A program made the position numbers and the translations under genes. A stretch of DNA of 54,895 nucleotides from positions 1 through 54,895 of the forward strand of contig DCWA01000046.1 of the NCBI GenBank assembly GCA_002327445.1, written 5' to 3'. The notes below the pieces were generated by a model, which was not told where the DNA came from, did not search any database, and saw only the letters and a program-made list of their open reading frames with translations. Source of the stretch: Desulfobacteraceae bacterium UBA2174. GTDB lineage: Bacteria > Desulfobacterota > Desulfobacteria > Desulfobacterales > UBA2174. Below are positions 39,281-51,757 of this stretch, piece by piece (the stretch's first letter is position 1; each line of letters begins with the position of its first letter).

Positions 39281-41476
39281 TTAAAGCTGTTCCGAATGCC
39301 TCTCGCGGACCCGGGCGTACTCCACCATCCGCGCCAGGGCCCGGATGGCCCGCTCGGGGGTCGGATAGAAGACGGCGCACAGGGTCTGTCCCTCCACCGG
39401 GTAGACGGTGCGCGCCGCGGCGTCGGTGATCAGGCTGACCCCCAGGATCGGTTTCCGGTAGCGGTCCATCAACTCGACGCAACGGCTGATGAAGCGCGCC
39501 TCGAAGGCTTCGATGAGACCGATGGCCGCCTGGATCTCGCGGTCGTCCCCCTGAGGGTCCGAATGCCGCACCGCCTCGCCCTTGCGGCCCAGGAAGACCC
39601 GACGGCCGAGAATGCCCAGATTGACCACCGCGTCGCACCCGTGCCAGGCCATGAGGCTTTCCAGCACCGTCAGGGGAAGGTTGGGGTCGTTTTCGCCCAC
39701 GAGATCGATGGGATTGGATCGGCTCCAGTAGGGCGGCAACAGGGCGTCGCAGCGGGCCAGGATCTCGGGGCTCAGCTCGGGCAGCTCCAGCCCGTTCTGG
39801 GCGCAGAGGTCGGCACCGATCACGCCCCAGCCGCCGCCCAGGGTCATGATGGCCACCCGGTTGCCCCGGGGCAGGGGAAGGGAGGCGAAGGCGGCGGCCA
39901 GGTCCAACAGGTCCATGGGCTGTTCCACCTTGACGATTCCCGCCTGGCGGCAGACGGCGTCGAAGACGCGCCGGTCTCCGGCCATGGCGCCGGTGTGGCT
40001 GGCGGCAGCCTTGCGGCCGGCTTCGCTCTGGCCGCCCTTGAGGAGCACCACCGGCTTGTGACGTCCGACGCGCCGGGCATTTTCGAAGAAGCGCCGGCCG
40101 TCCTTGACGCTCTCCACGTAGAGCAGCATGGTCTTGGTCAGCCGATCCACGCCGAACCCTTCCAGGTAGTCCTCGATGGTGATCATGGCCTCGTTGCCGG
40201 AACCGGCGAAGGCCCGGATGCCGATCCCCTGGTCTTCGGCAAAGGCCAGCAGTTGCACCCCCATGTTACCCGACTGGGCCACCATGGCGGTGGAGCCCGG
40301 TTCGGGCTGCACCGCCGAGCTGGTGCAGTACAGGCGGATGTGCGGGTTGCAGATACCCATGGTGTTGGGCCCCAGGATCAGGACGCCGGCTTGGCGGGCC
40401 GTTCGCACCAGCTCGCTTTCCAACATCTTGCCGGCCGTCCCGGTTTCCCCGAAACCGGAGGTGATCAAGACGGCGTAGCGGATCCGGCGAGCCGCCAACC
40501 GGGGGATGAGGGGCGGCACCGCCGCCGCGGGGACGGTGATCACCGCCAGGTCGATCCCCTCGGGCAGATCAGCCACCTGAGGGTACACCTGATGACCGAA
40601 AATTTTGCCGCCTTTGGGGTTGACGAGATAAACCTCTCCCTCGTACCCGCCGCGAAGGGTGTGGGTGGCGAGCATGTATCCCCACTTGCCCAAAGTGGCC
40701 GAAGCACCGATGAAGGCGATGCGCCGGGGCTGGAAGAGAGCCCCGAGGTCCTGGGGGGGAACGGCATGGCGCGGCGGTTCAGGCCCGGGGGATGGCGCCA
40801 CGGTCACCAGGGCGTCCACCGCCACCGGCTCACCGCGCGGGGTGATGAGGACGGGGTTGACGTCGATCTCGGCGACCTGCGGGTACCGTAGCGCAATGTC
40901 CGAAAGCGCCATGAGGACGTCGATGAGCCGGTCGCTGTCTGCGGCGGCCTCGCCGCGAAATGCCGCCAGCAGACGACTGGCGCGAATTTCCGCCAGCATG
41001 TCGGCCGCGTCGTACCGGGTCAGCGGTGCCAGGCGCAAGGTGACGTCGCCCAAGGCTTCGGTGAGCACGCCCCCCAATCCGAAAAGGACCACCGGCCCGA
41101 ACTGGGCATCGCGGGAAATGCCGGCGACAAACTCCCGCCGCCCCTCCAGATGGGGTTGGATCAGGAATCCGTCCAATCGGCCGGCGGCAGTTTCCGCCAT
41201 GGCCGCTGCCGCCGTTTCCACCGCCTCGGCACTGGTCAGCCCGGGGCGCACCAGCCCTAGCTCGGTCTTGTGGAGCAGGTCGGCCCCGTATCCTTTCAGC
41301 ACGACGGGAAACCCGGTGCTCTGCGCGGCCGCCGCCGCCTCGGCAGGGGTTCGGACCCGGGTCTCGGAAACCAGGGGGATGCCGTGGGCGGCCAGCAAAG
41401 CCTTGGCCTCCGCGTCGGAAAGGGATTGGCGCCCAGCGTTCAGGGTGGTGTCGATGAGGTGTTGCGGATCGATCAT
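39281..41476 (-). CDS. NDP-forming acyl-CoA synthetase (fused, ATP-grasp first)
   Basis: This 731-residue enzyme makes acyl-CoA (or ATP from acyl-CoA) with ADP release. The N-terminal ATP-grasp part (about 1-225; GFPVVLKGYGADLLHKTELG; LIQPHLEGRREFVAGISRD; LFGLGGVLTEALGD) precedes a CoA-binding/succinyl-CoA-ligase-like part (about 245-720; IAFIGASATLGKWGY; ILGPNTMGICNP; and SHTGAMAGDRRVF with the phospho-histidine). In many archaeal enzymes these are separate or in the reverse order. AAGGAAA precedes the ATG. It may serve acetate, propionate, pimelate or another acid; the substrate cannot be read from sequence. Confidence 0.88.
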   Translation of the reverse strand: MIDPQHLIDTTLNAGRQSLSDAEAKALLAAHGIPLVSETRVRTPAEAAAAAQSTGFPVVLKGYGADLLHKTELGLVRPGLTSAEAVETAAAAMAETAAGRLDGFLIQPHLEGRREFVAGISRDAQFGPVVLFGLGGVLTEALGDVTLRLAPLTRYDAADMLAEIRASRLLAAFRGEAAADSDRLIDVLMALSDIALRYPQVAEIDVNPVLITPRGEPVAVDALVTVAPSPGPEPPRHAVPPQDLGALFQPRRIAFIGASATLGKWGYMLATHTLRGGYEGEVYLVNPKGGKIFGHQVYPQVADLPEGIDLAVITVPAAAVPPLIPRLAARRIRYAVLITSGFGETGTAGKMLESELVRTARQAGVLILGPNTMGICNPHIRLYCTSSAVQPEPGSTAMVAQSGNMGVQLLAFAEDQGIGIRAFAGSGNEAMITIEDYLEGFGVDRLTKTMLLYVESVKDGRRFFENARRVGRHKPVVLLKGGQSEAGRKAAASHTGAMAGDRRVFDAVCRQAGIVKVEQPMDLLDLAAAFASLPLPRGNRVAIMTLGGGWGVIGADLCAQNGLELPELSPEILARCDALLPPYWSRSNPIDLVGENDPNLPLTVLESLMAWHGCDAVVNLGILGRRVFLGRKGEAVRHSDPQGDDREIQAAIGLIEAFEARFISRCVELMDRYRKPILGVSLITDAAARTVYPVEGQTLCAVFYPTPERAIRALARMVEYARVRERHSEQL

Positions 41477-41647
41477 ATGGCCAGTTTCCTTTTGCAATCG
41501 GTAAAAGCCTGCCACATTGAACCTGCTGCGCAGATACGTCGGATTTTCCGTCGTTTTTGTCAACCGGCAAAATCGTATCGGGGCGACCGGCGGGTCGCCC
41601 TGCTGCCGCGTTGGCAACCAGCGGCCAATATGGTATTGGCAACAGTC

Positions 41648-42145
41648 ATGATGCGCATCGGCATGGGATACGATGTCCACCGGCTGGTGGCGGGCCGGCC
41701 CCTGATCCTCGGCGGGGTGCGGGTTCCCTACGAACTTGGCCTGCTGGGCCATTCGGACGCCGATGTGCTGGTTCATGCGGTCTGCGACGCCCTCCTTGGC
41801 GCCGCCGGCCTGGGAGACATCGGGAGCCATTTTCCCGACACCGACCCATCGCTGGCCGGCATCGACAGCTTGGTGCTGCTGGTGCGCTGCGCCCGGATGC
41901 TATCGGACAGGGGATGGGTTGTGGGCAACCTCGATGCCACCCTGTTCGCCCAGGCACCCCGGCTGACGCCGTTCCGGGAAGCTATGACCGCCAATATCGC
42001 CCGGGCCGCCGGCGTCACCCCGTCCCGGGTCAATGTCAAGGCCACCACCACCGAGGGGTTGGGACCCTTCGGGCGCGGCGAAGGGATCGGGGCCGCCTGC
42101 GTGGCGCTGCTGTTCGCCGCGGCCGACGGCCGGCAAAAGGAATAA
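41648..42145 (+). CDS. ispF: 2-C-methyl-D-erythritol 2,4-cyclodiphosphate synthase
   Basis: This 165-residue MEP-pathway enzyme makes the cyclodiphosphate used for isoprenoids. Metal ligands are visible in DVHRL (9-13) and LGHSDADVLVHA; also GDIGSHFPDTD and ATTTEGLGPFGRGEGI. The neighbouring IspD is not in the window. Two adjacent ATGs make the start uncertain by one codon. It is the first gene of a rightward run with cysS. Confidence 0.95.
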   Translation: MMRIGMGYDVHRLVAGRPLILGGVRVPYELGLLGHSDADVLVHAVCDALLGAAGLGDIGSHFPDTDPSLAGIDSLVLLVRCARMLSDRGWVVGNLDATLFAQAPRLTPFREAMTANIARAAGVTPSRVNVKATTTEGLGPFGRGEGIGAACVALLFAAADGRQKE

Positions 42146-42148
42146 TAC

Positions 42149-42174
42149 CCGATCCGACCGATCAGTCGGATCGG
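42149..42174. promoter_or_regulatory. Intercistronic inverted repeat between ispF and cysS
   Basis: CCGATCCGAC (42149-42158) and GTCGGATCGG (42165-42174) are perfect 10-bp complements around CGATCA. There is no T-run. It is probably an mRNA hairpin between cistrons rather than a strong terminator. Confidence 0.5.
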
Positions 42175-42204
42175 TCCGATCTGGATGAAACAAAGGAGCT
42201 CTTC

Positions 42205-45602
<3,398 letters not shown>

Positions 45603-45668
45603 CGGAGCATTCCAGGTTCTCGTCCAACCTCAAGGTTCAAGGTTCAAGCTATAGATTATAAGTTTACG

Positions 45669-47558
45669 ATGAAAGAGGAAAATCTCCCACATCCCGAAAG
45701 CCGCGGGCCGGAGGTACCGGCCACCGTCAGGGAAAAACTCGATCGGGCGGCCTCCGGCCCCGGCGTCTACCTGATGCGCGACGCCGCGGGGGAAATCATT
45801 TACGTGGGCAAGGCCCGGAGCCTGAAAAAGCGCCTGGCGACCTACTTTGCACCGGCAGGGCCGGTCGAGCCGAAGACCGCGGCGCTCGTATCCCGGGTCG
45901 CGGACCTGGAAACGATCCTCACCGGCTCGGAAAAAGAAGCGCTGATCCTCGAATCCAACCTGATCAAACAGCACCGGCCGCGCTACAATGTGGTGCTCAA
46001 GGACGACAAACGCTATCCGCTCCTTCGCCTCGGGATCGATCATCCCTACCCTCGGTTGAGCGTGGTCCGGCGCTTCCAGGAGGATGGCGCCCTGTACTTC
46101 GGTCCCTACGCCTCCGCCGCCGCTGTGCGCAGCACCCTGGCGACGATCAACAAGTTGTTCAAGCTGCGCAAGTGCCGCGAAGGGGAGTTTGCGCGCCGTA
46201 CCCGACCCTGCCTGCACTACCAGATGGGCACCTGCTATGGACCGTGCTGTCTCGAAGTGGATCGAGAACGCTATGCGGCCGCCGTGAGGGAGGTGGTGCT
46301 CTTTCTCAACGGCCGCACCCCGGAACTGATCCGCGCCATGCGCCGGCAGATGCTGGCTGCCGCAGCGGCCCAGGATTTCGAGGCCGCCGCCGGCCTGCGC
46401 GACCGGATTTTCGCCCTTGAAAAAACCCTGGAAAAACAGGTGGCAGTCAGTACCGACCGACAGGATCGGGACGTGTTGGCGGTGGGCAGGGCCGAGACCG
46501 CCGCCGTGGTGACCCTGGTGACGGTACGCGGCGGCTATTGGGTGGGGACTCGCCACTTCGACGTTTCATCGATCCCGGCCCAGGAAGAAGAACTGCTGGC
46601 CGGATTCATCCGCCAGTACTACACGGGAAACGTCAAGCTGCCGAGGGAAATTCTCGTTTCCGCCATGCCGGAAGACGCCGCGCTCATCGCCGACTGGCTC
46701 AGCGAGACCCGGGGCCGGCGGGTGCACATCCTTTTCCCCCGCCGGGGGGAAAAAAGCCGGCTGCTGGACATGGCGCGGCAGAACGCCGCGGCCGCCGCAT
46801 CCGGCCTTGCGGAGGACGGCGCGCAGCGCAAGGATCTTCTCGAGACGCTGGCCGAGCGGTTGCACATGGCCCGACCACCGCGACGCATCGAATGCGTGGA
46901 CATTTCCACCAGCGGCGGCCGCCAGAGTGTCGGCGCCATCGCCGTATTCGTCAGCGGCCGGCCCAAACCGGACGCCTACCGACGCTACCATATCCGCTCG
47001 ACTCGGGGCCCGGACGACTACGCTGCCATGGCAGAGGTGCTCGGCAGGCGCTTCAAGGCCGGAGAAGACACCCCCGATGCGCCGGACCTGCTCCTGGTGG
47101 ATGGCGGGAAGGGGCAACTGAACATCGCCGCCCGTGTTCTGGCGGCATTGGGGTGGCCCCGGGGGACGGCGCTGGCCGCCATTGCCAAGGCGGACCGCGA
47201 CCGGGGGGAAACCGAAGACAAGATCTTTCTGCCGGAACGCGCCAATCCGGTCCAGTTCGGACGCAACCCGGCCCCACGGCTGCTGCTGGAAGCGGTGCGC
47301 GACGAGGCCCATCGGTTCGTCATCGGCTTTCATCGCCGGCAACGGCGCAGCGAGGCATTGCGATCGGTGCTCGACGAAGTGCCCGGGATCGGCACCGCGC
47401 GCAAGCGGCACCTCCTGAAACATTTCGATACCATCGAGGCCATGCGCCAGGCCACCGTCGAGGAGTTGAACGCCGCCGGATTGCCGCTGCCGCTGGCGGC
47501 GGCGCTGCAAGCTCACCTGGCTGCCGATGCCGCCCCGGCGGATGTCTCCGAGCCGTAA
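45669..47558 (+). CDS. uvrC: Excinuclease ABC subunit C
   Basis: This 629-residue nuclease cuts on both sides of DNA damage bound by UvrB. It has an N-terminal GIY-YIG domain (GVYLMRDAAGEIIYVGKAR), a central UVR motif (DFEAAAGLRDRIFALEK), an RNase-H-like nuclease domain (IECVDISTSGGRQSVGAIAVF) and a C-terminal helix-hairpin-helix region (VPGIGTARKRHLLKHF). The 66-bp gap after uvrB contains a short GGTTCAAGGTTCAAG direct repeat. Confidence 0.96.
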   Translation: MKEENLPHPESRGPEVPATVREKLDRAASGPGVYLMRDAAGEIIYVGKARSLKKRLATYFAPAGPVEPKTAALVSRVADLETILTGSEKEALILESNLIKQHRPRYNVVLKDDKRYPLLRLGIDHPYPRLSVVRRFQEDGALYFGPYASAAAVRSTLATINKLFKLRKCREGEFARRTRPCLHYQMGTCYGPCCLEVDRERYAAAVREVVLFLNGRTPELIRAMRRQMLAAAAAQDFEAAAGLRDRIFALEKTLEKQVAVSTDRQDRDVLAVGRAETAAVVTLVTVRGGYWVGTRHFDVSSIPAQEEELLAGFIRQYYTGNVKLPREILVSAMPEDAALIADWLSETRGRRVHILFPRRGEKSRLLDMARQNAAAAASGLAEDGAQRKDLLETLAERLHMARPPRRIECVDISTSGGRQSVGAIAVFVSGRPKPDAYRRYHIRSTRGPDDYAAMAEVLGRRFKAGEDTPDAPDLLLVDGGKGQLNIAARVLAALGWPRGTALAAIAKADRDRGETEDKIFLPERANPVQFGRNPAPRLLLEAVRDEAHRFVIGFHRRQRRSEALRSVLDEVPGIGTARKRHLLKHFDTIEAMRQATVEELNAAGLPLPLAAALQAHLAADAAPADVSEP

Positions 47559-47562
47559 GTAG

Positions 47563-47592
47563 TTGACAACGGTGCGACGATTAACGTATTGA
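47563..47592 (+). promoter_or_regulatory. Candidate sigma-70-type promoter
   Basis: TTGACA (47563-47568) is followed after 18 bp by a weak TATTGA (47587-47592). It is suitably placed to drive the operon starting at 47650. The -35 is perfect, the -10 is poor. Confidence 0.35.
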
Positions 47593-47649
47593 AAAGAGAA
47601 TTAGAATTCACCTTTACGCGCATTGGGACGCCGCAAGGCGCCGGACGAA

Positions 47650-48585
47650 ATGGACCTGGCATCCAAAATCAAGGAAATTCTCAAGCAGGCGGAAATCTAC
47701 GCCGCCCAGGGCCTGTTCGTGGAGGCCCGGGACAACTATCGCGGCGTTATCGACCTTCTCCAGGCGCAGCCCCGGGTAAAGGACAGGGAGAAGATCCTGA
47801 AGAGTCTGAATGCCAAGGTGGAGGCGATGAAGGCCCGGATCCGCAAGGTTGAGGGCGCCGCTCCGCCGCCGGTGCTGTCGCCTGAAGTCCAGGCATTGAT
47901 CAAGAAGCTCTTCAGATTTTCCCTGTCCGATGATCCGGATCATGTCGCCCTGGACGGGGCCGTCGCGCTGACCAAGTTTGGTCAGTACGGCAGCGCCATC
48001 GGCGAATTCGAGGACTTGCTCGGCCGCCCGACGGTGCGCCTGGCGGCTGCCAAGAACATCCTGCGGTGCCACCTGGCGGCCGATGAGATTCCCGCCGCCA
48101 CGGAGAAGTACCGCGGCTGGATCGGAGACCCGCGCTTCGACTCCGAGTTGCTGGGCAAGCTCCACGCTTTCCTGCAATCGCTGCTGGAGCAGAAGGGCTC
48201 TGCGGTTGAGCTGCCCGAGCCGCCGCGCATCTTGCAGTCGGAAATGCTGCCCACGCTCCAGGTTGAAGCGCCGGACGAGGTGCTGGACATCAACGGGGTG
48301 CGGATCCAGATCTCGGAAGGTCCCAGCAAGGGGCTGTACGTCGATTACGATGTGAGCTTCCAATCCGGGAACGTGATCAGCATCCTGGTTTCCGAGCAGG
48401 ACGCCGAAGTGCTCAACATTCTTCAGTTGGGCGAGATCCTGTCCAACGTCGAACTGACGGCGGCGGTGGCGATTTTCAAGGGCTCGGCCAAGGTGATGGC
48501 CAAGAATCGGATCAAGGTCGGACCGCGCAGCGGATTTTTCAACGTGGATCTGAAGATCCGGGCGTTTGCGGTTTCCTGCGGATAA
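47650..48585 (+). CDS. Helical-repeat protein with beta-rich C-terminal domain (unknown)
   Basis: This 311-residue protein starts at MDLASKIKEILKQ. The N-terminal 180 residues are TPR-like helical repeats (AEIYAAQGLFVEARDNYRGV; FGQYGSAIGEFEDLL). The last about 100 residues (GLYVDYDVSFQSGNVISILV; ELTAAVAIFKGSAKVM; RIKVGPRSGFFNVDLKI) are beta-rich and loosely PilZ-like, though no RxxxR motif was seen. It is the first gene of a four-gene operon with an MglA-like GTPase, a cNMP-binding protein and a PilZ protein, so a scaffold role in signalling is likely. Confidence 0.65.
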   Translation: MDLASKIKEILKQAEIYAAQGLFVEARDNYRGVIDLLQAQPRVKDREKILKSLNAKVEAMKARIRKVEGAAPPPVLSPEVQALIKKLFRFSLSDDPDHVALDGAVALTKFGQYGSAIGEFEDLLGRPTVRLAAAKNILRCHLAADEIPAATEKYRGWIGDPRFDSELLGKLHAFLQSLLEQKGSAVELPEPPRILQSEMLPTLQVEAPDEVLDINGVRIQISEGPSKGLYVDYDVSFQSGNVISILVSEQDAEVLNILQLGEILSNVELTAAVAIFKGSAKVMAKNRIKVGPRSGFFNVDLKIRAFAVSCG

Positions 48586-48655
48586 TTCGCGCCCGACGAG
48601 GCGCTTCGGTGCGGGCTGCGCCAAGAGGCGCCCCCGGATTGGGGGAACAGGGAAA

Positions 48656-49276
48656 ATGGCTGTTTTCAATCCCAAGAAGCGTGAAATCGAATGCAAACTG
48701 GTCTACTACGGGCCGGGCCGCTGCGGCAAGACCACCAACCTCGAATGGATTCATCGGACCTTCACCAAAAACGTCGTCGGCAAGATGGTCTCGATCAATA
48801 CGGACGGGGATCGGACCCTTTTTTTCGACTTTTTGCCGATGGGCCTGGGAAAGATCCGAGGATGCGAGATCCGGGTCCAACTGTACACGGTCCCCGGCCA
48901 GGTGAAGTACAGCGCCACCCGTAAACTGGTTCTCAAGGGAGTGGACGGGGTGGTGTTCGTGGCGGATTCCATGGCGGTGCGGCGTGAAAAAAACGCGCTG
49001 TCCCTCAAAGACCTGGCCACGAATCTCAAGGAATACGGGTTGAACATCTTCAAGGTCCCGCTGGTGATGCAGTTCAACAAGCGCGACCTGGGAGCGGAAG
49101 GCGTTCCGTTGCTGTCCATCGAGCAGATGCAACGGGATCTGAACCGCCAGTTGAAGGTCCCGGCGTTTCCGGCCAGTGCGCTCAACGGAGAAGGGGTACG
49201 CGACACACTGAAGGCAGCCCTGGAATCGACCCTCAAGCATCTGCACCAAGAAATGCGCTGGGCCCAACCGACATGA
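48656..49276 (+). CDS. MglA-like small GTPase
   Basis: This 206-residue Ras-like GTPase of the prokaryotic MglA group has Walker A GPGRCGKTTN (19-28), the LYTVPGQVKYSATRK switch region (Thr/Pro-Gly in place of the DxxG of Ras) and the guanine-specificity motif MQFNKRDLG. MglA proteins switch cell polarity for motility (gliding, type IV pili) or related processes. No MglB/roadblock partner is adjacent. It is followed at once, with a 4-bp overlap (ATGA), by the DUF4388/cNMP-binding protein. The ATG at 48656 has GGGAA upstream. Confidence 0.88.
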   Translation: MAVFNPKKREIECKLVYYGPGRCGKTTNLEWIHRTFTKNVVGKMVSINTDGDRTLFFDFLPMGLGKIRGCEIRVQLYTVPGQVKYSATRKLVLKGVDGVVFVADSMAVRREKNALSLKDLATNLKEYGLNIFKVPLVMQFNKRDLGAEGVPLLSIEQMQRDLNRQLKVPAFPASALNGEGVRDTLKAALESTLKHLHQEMRWAQPT

Positions 49277-50490
49277 CCGGCCAACCCCTGCTTTCCGGGA
49301 ATCTGTCTTTTTACAGCCTGCCGGATCTGCTCCAAATGCTCGGCGGAAACGGAGCCAGCGGCATCCTGCGGCTCTACAGCCCCCACAGCCCGCATCCGGG
49401 CCTGATCTATTTCCAGGACGGCCAGCCGATTCACGCCCTCAACGGCGACAAGCTCGGCCTGGAAGCCTTGTACAGCCTCTTCGGATGGCTCGCGGGAGAA
49501 TTTTCCTTCAATCCGGAGAAATTCAACGTTTCGCGGACGGTCCACCACAGTCGGATGCAACTGATCCTGGACGGTCTCAAGATGCTTGACGACGGCGAGG
49601 TGGCCGTCCTCGGTCCACCCGACCCGGCCCGCCAGTCGCGGAACCTCGATTTCAACCTCGTCCACGGGCCGCTGGTCGATTACATGGCGGTGGTGGACGA
49701 GGAGCGCTATGTCGCCGGCCAGGAAATCATGGTGGAAGGCGCTTACGGCAGCTGGATCTGGGTAATTCTGGAAGGGCAGGTGGATCTCCTGCGCGAAACC
49801 CCCGAGGGTCCATTGAAGCTGCTCTCCCTCGGTGAAGGGGCCTTCATCGGCAACATGACCTCCTTCAGCATTCACGGGCATATCCGGCGGGCCTCCTGCG
49901 TGGCGGCCACCAACGTGGTGCTGGGGGTTCTGGACCTCCAGCGTTTGAGCGTGGAATACACCCGGATGAGCGGGGACATGCGCGCGGTCGCATTGAGCAT
50001 CGATCGCCGGCTGAAGCAGGCAACGGACCGGCTGGTGACGTTTCGGCGCGACGAGATCGAGCCGCGGACCGAGGCCGCGGACCTGCCGCCGGTGCAAGCG
50101 GCGGCCGAGGACGAGGGGATTTACTGCATCACCGAGGGAAAGGCCGCGGTGGTCTGGCGCAAGGATGGCCAACCTTTCGTGCTGGCCGAACTCGGGGCCA
50201 GGGACGTGTTCGGGCGCATCCCCTTTGCCGACCTCGGGCAGGAGCCCCATTCGGCGACGGTGATCGGGGATGCGGCGCTGGCATATCGTCCGTTGGACCG
50301 CGATGCCCTGGATGCGGAATACCGGGGGCTGTCGCTGACCTTTCAGAATTTTTTCAAGAGCATGATCAACTCCTTGGCGGTCACCACCAAGCTATCGGTC
50401 CAGGCCCATGCCCGGGTCCTTCACGCCGGCAACGACCACCGCCGAAAACCGGCGGCCCTGAAATCGATGCAAACCGGGGGAATTCCATGA
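49273..50490 (+). CDS. DUF4388 and cyclic-nucleotide-binding domain protein
   Basis: This 405-residue protein has an N-terminal DUF4388/PATAN-like domain (about 5-115; SGNLSFYSLPDLLQMLGGNG; ASGILRL; GLIYFQDGQPIHAL), a cNMP-binding domain (about 140-235; AGQEIMVEGAYGSWIWVILE; LGEGAFIGNM) and a second, degenerate one (about 270-350; GIYCITEGKAAVVWRKDG; LGARDVFGRIPFADLG). Whether either pocket still binds cAMP or cGMP is uncertain. Start and stop codons overlap the GTPase and PilZ genes (ATGA both times), so strict cotranslation is expected. Confidence 0.83.
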   Translation: MTGQPLLSGNLSFYSLPDLLQMLGGNGASGILRLYSPHSPHPGLIYFQDGQPIHALNGDKLGLEALYSLFGWLAGEFSFNPEKFNVSRTVHHSRMQLILDGLKMLDDGEVAVLGPPDPARQSRNLDFNLVHGPLVDYMAVVDEERYVAGQEIMVEGAYGSWIWVILEGQVDLLRETPEGPLKLLSLGEGAFIGNMTSFSIHGHIRRASCVAATNVVLGVLDLQRLSVEYTRMSGDMRAVALSIDRRLKQATDRLVTFRRDEIEPRTEAADLPPVQAAAEDEGIYCITEGKAAVVWRKDGQPFVLAELGARDVFGRIPFADLGQEPHSATVIGDAALAYRPLDRDALDAEYRGLSLTFQNFFKSMINSLAVTTKLSVQAHARVLHAGNDHRRKPAALKSMQTGGIP

Positions 50491-50822
50491 TCCAGGAAAG
50501 ACGTCACCATTTTCGCTACGGCGCCCTCAATCTGCTGCATTTCAGCACTCCCCCGGGCGATCAGCCGGTTGCCCGGGGGATGGGACGGACCTTGAATGTT
50601 TCCCTGGCGGGGTTGACCCTGGAAACCCACATTCCGGTGGATCCGGGGGAAAGCATCGCCGTGACCCTGGAATTGGGCGAAGATCTCGTGGTGATCGAAG
50701 GCCAGGTGATCCATTGCGGCCAGGTGTCGGAGGAGGTCTGGATCATGGGAATCCGTTTCGAGGCGATGCCCGAAACCTCGCGTCAGGTGCTGCAACACTA
50801 CATCGCCGCCTTTCAATCATAG
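50487..50822 (+). CDS. PilZ domain protein
   Basis: This 111-residue single-domain protein has the c-di-GMP-binding pattern: an RRHHFR element near the N-terminus (5-10) and a downstream TLNVSLAGLTLET (compare D/NxSxxG), then VIHCGQVSEEVWIMGIRFE. It is the last gene of the operon, overlapping the upstream gene by 4 bp. It should add a c-di-GMP input to the GTPase/cNMP module. Confidence 0.83.
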   Translation: MIQERRHHFRYGALNLLHFSTPPGDQPVARGMGRTLNVSLAGLTLETHIPVDPGESIAVTLELGEDLVVIEGQVIHCGQVSEEVWIMGIRFEAMPETSRQVLQHYIAAFQS

Positions 50823-50860
50823 GAATTCAATATCCAAGCAAGGTAAAAGGATGCGCAGTC

Positions 50861-51757
50861 ATGTCGATTCTCGTTCGTGAAACCGATTTCCCCGCCTTGA
50901 AACTTCTTCAGCGCGGCAAGGTGCGCGATATTTACGATTTGGGAGATCGCCTTCTCCTGGTGGCCACCGATCGGCTTTCAGCCTTTGACGTCGTGCTGCC
51001 GGACCCGATTCCGGACAAGGGGCGGGTGTTGACCCAAATCTCCCTCTTCTGGTTCGAGCAGATGGCCCCCATCGTCGCCAACCACCTCGTCACCGCCGAC
51101 GTGGCCCAATACCCGGACGTTTGCCGCCCCTACGCGGACATTCTCCGTGGCCGCAGCATGTTGGTGCGCAAAGCCCGCCCCCTTCCCATCGAATGCGTCG
51201 TGCGGGGGTACCTGAGCGGTTCGGGGTGGCAGTCCTATCGCAAGAGCGGCCAGGTCTGCGGCATCCGGCTTCCCGACGGTCTGGTGGAGTCGGCCCCGCT
51301 GCCCGAGCCCATCTTCACGCCCTCCACCAAGGCGGCCCAGGGACAGCACGACGAGAACATCGACTTCGACGCGGCCGCCGCGCTGATCGGTCCGGCGCTG
51401 GCGACCCGGGTCCGCGATATGTCCCTGGCCATTTACAAGCGTGGCGCCCGGTTGGCCGAGACCAAGGGAATCATCATCGCCGACACCAAGTTCGAATTCG
51501 GTCTCGTGGACGAAGGCCTGATTCTCATCGACGAGGTCCTGACCCCCGATTCCTCGCGTTTCTGGCCCAAGGAGACCTATCGCCCCGGCGGTCCCCAACA
51601 GAGTTTCGACAAGCAGTACGTCCGCGACTACCTGCTGACCCTGGACTGGGACAAGCGTCCGCCAGGGCCTTCCCTGCCCGAAGCGGTCATCGCCGGGACC
51701 CGCGCCAAGTACATCGATGCCTTGAATCGCCTTGCTGGATCGGATCATGCCCTTTGA
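50861..51757 (+). CDS. purC: Phosphoribosylaminoimidazole-succinocarboxamide synthase
   Basis: This 298-residue purine biosynthesis enzyme joins CAIR and aspartate. Visible are RGKVRDIYDLGDRLLLV, ATDRLSAFDVVLPDPIPDKG, VRGYLSGSGWQSY, and IADTKFEFG near the active site. The length corresponds to the longer (yeast ADE1-like) form common in these bacteria. The ATG at 50861 is preferred. It overlaps the ParB-like gene by 11 bp. Confidence 0.95.
   Translation: MSILVRETDFPALKLLQRGKVRDIYDLGDRLLLVATDRLSAFDVVLPDPIPDKGRVLTQISLFWFEQMAPIVANHLVTADVAQYPDVCRPYADILRGRSMLVRKARPLPIECVVRGYLSGSGWQSYRKSGQVCGIRLPDGLVESAPLPEPIFTPSTKAAQGQHDENIDFDAAAALIGPALATRVRDMSLAIYKRGARLAETKGIIIADTKFEFGLVDEGLILIDEVLTPDSSRFWPKETYRPGGPQQSFDKQYVRDYLLTLDWDKRPPGPSLPEAVIAGTRAKYIDALNRLAGSDHAL

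Noticed and set aside
41557..42204. N-terminal extension of cysS over ispF
   Set aside because: This is the out-of-frame shadow of ispF; AAAGGAG before 42205 marks the true start.
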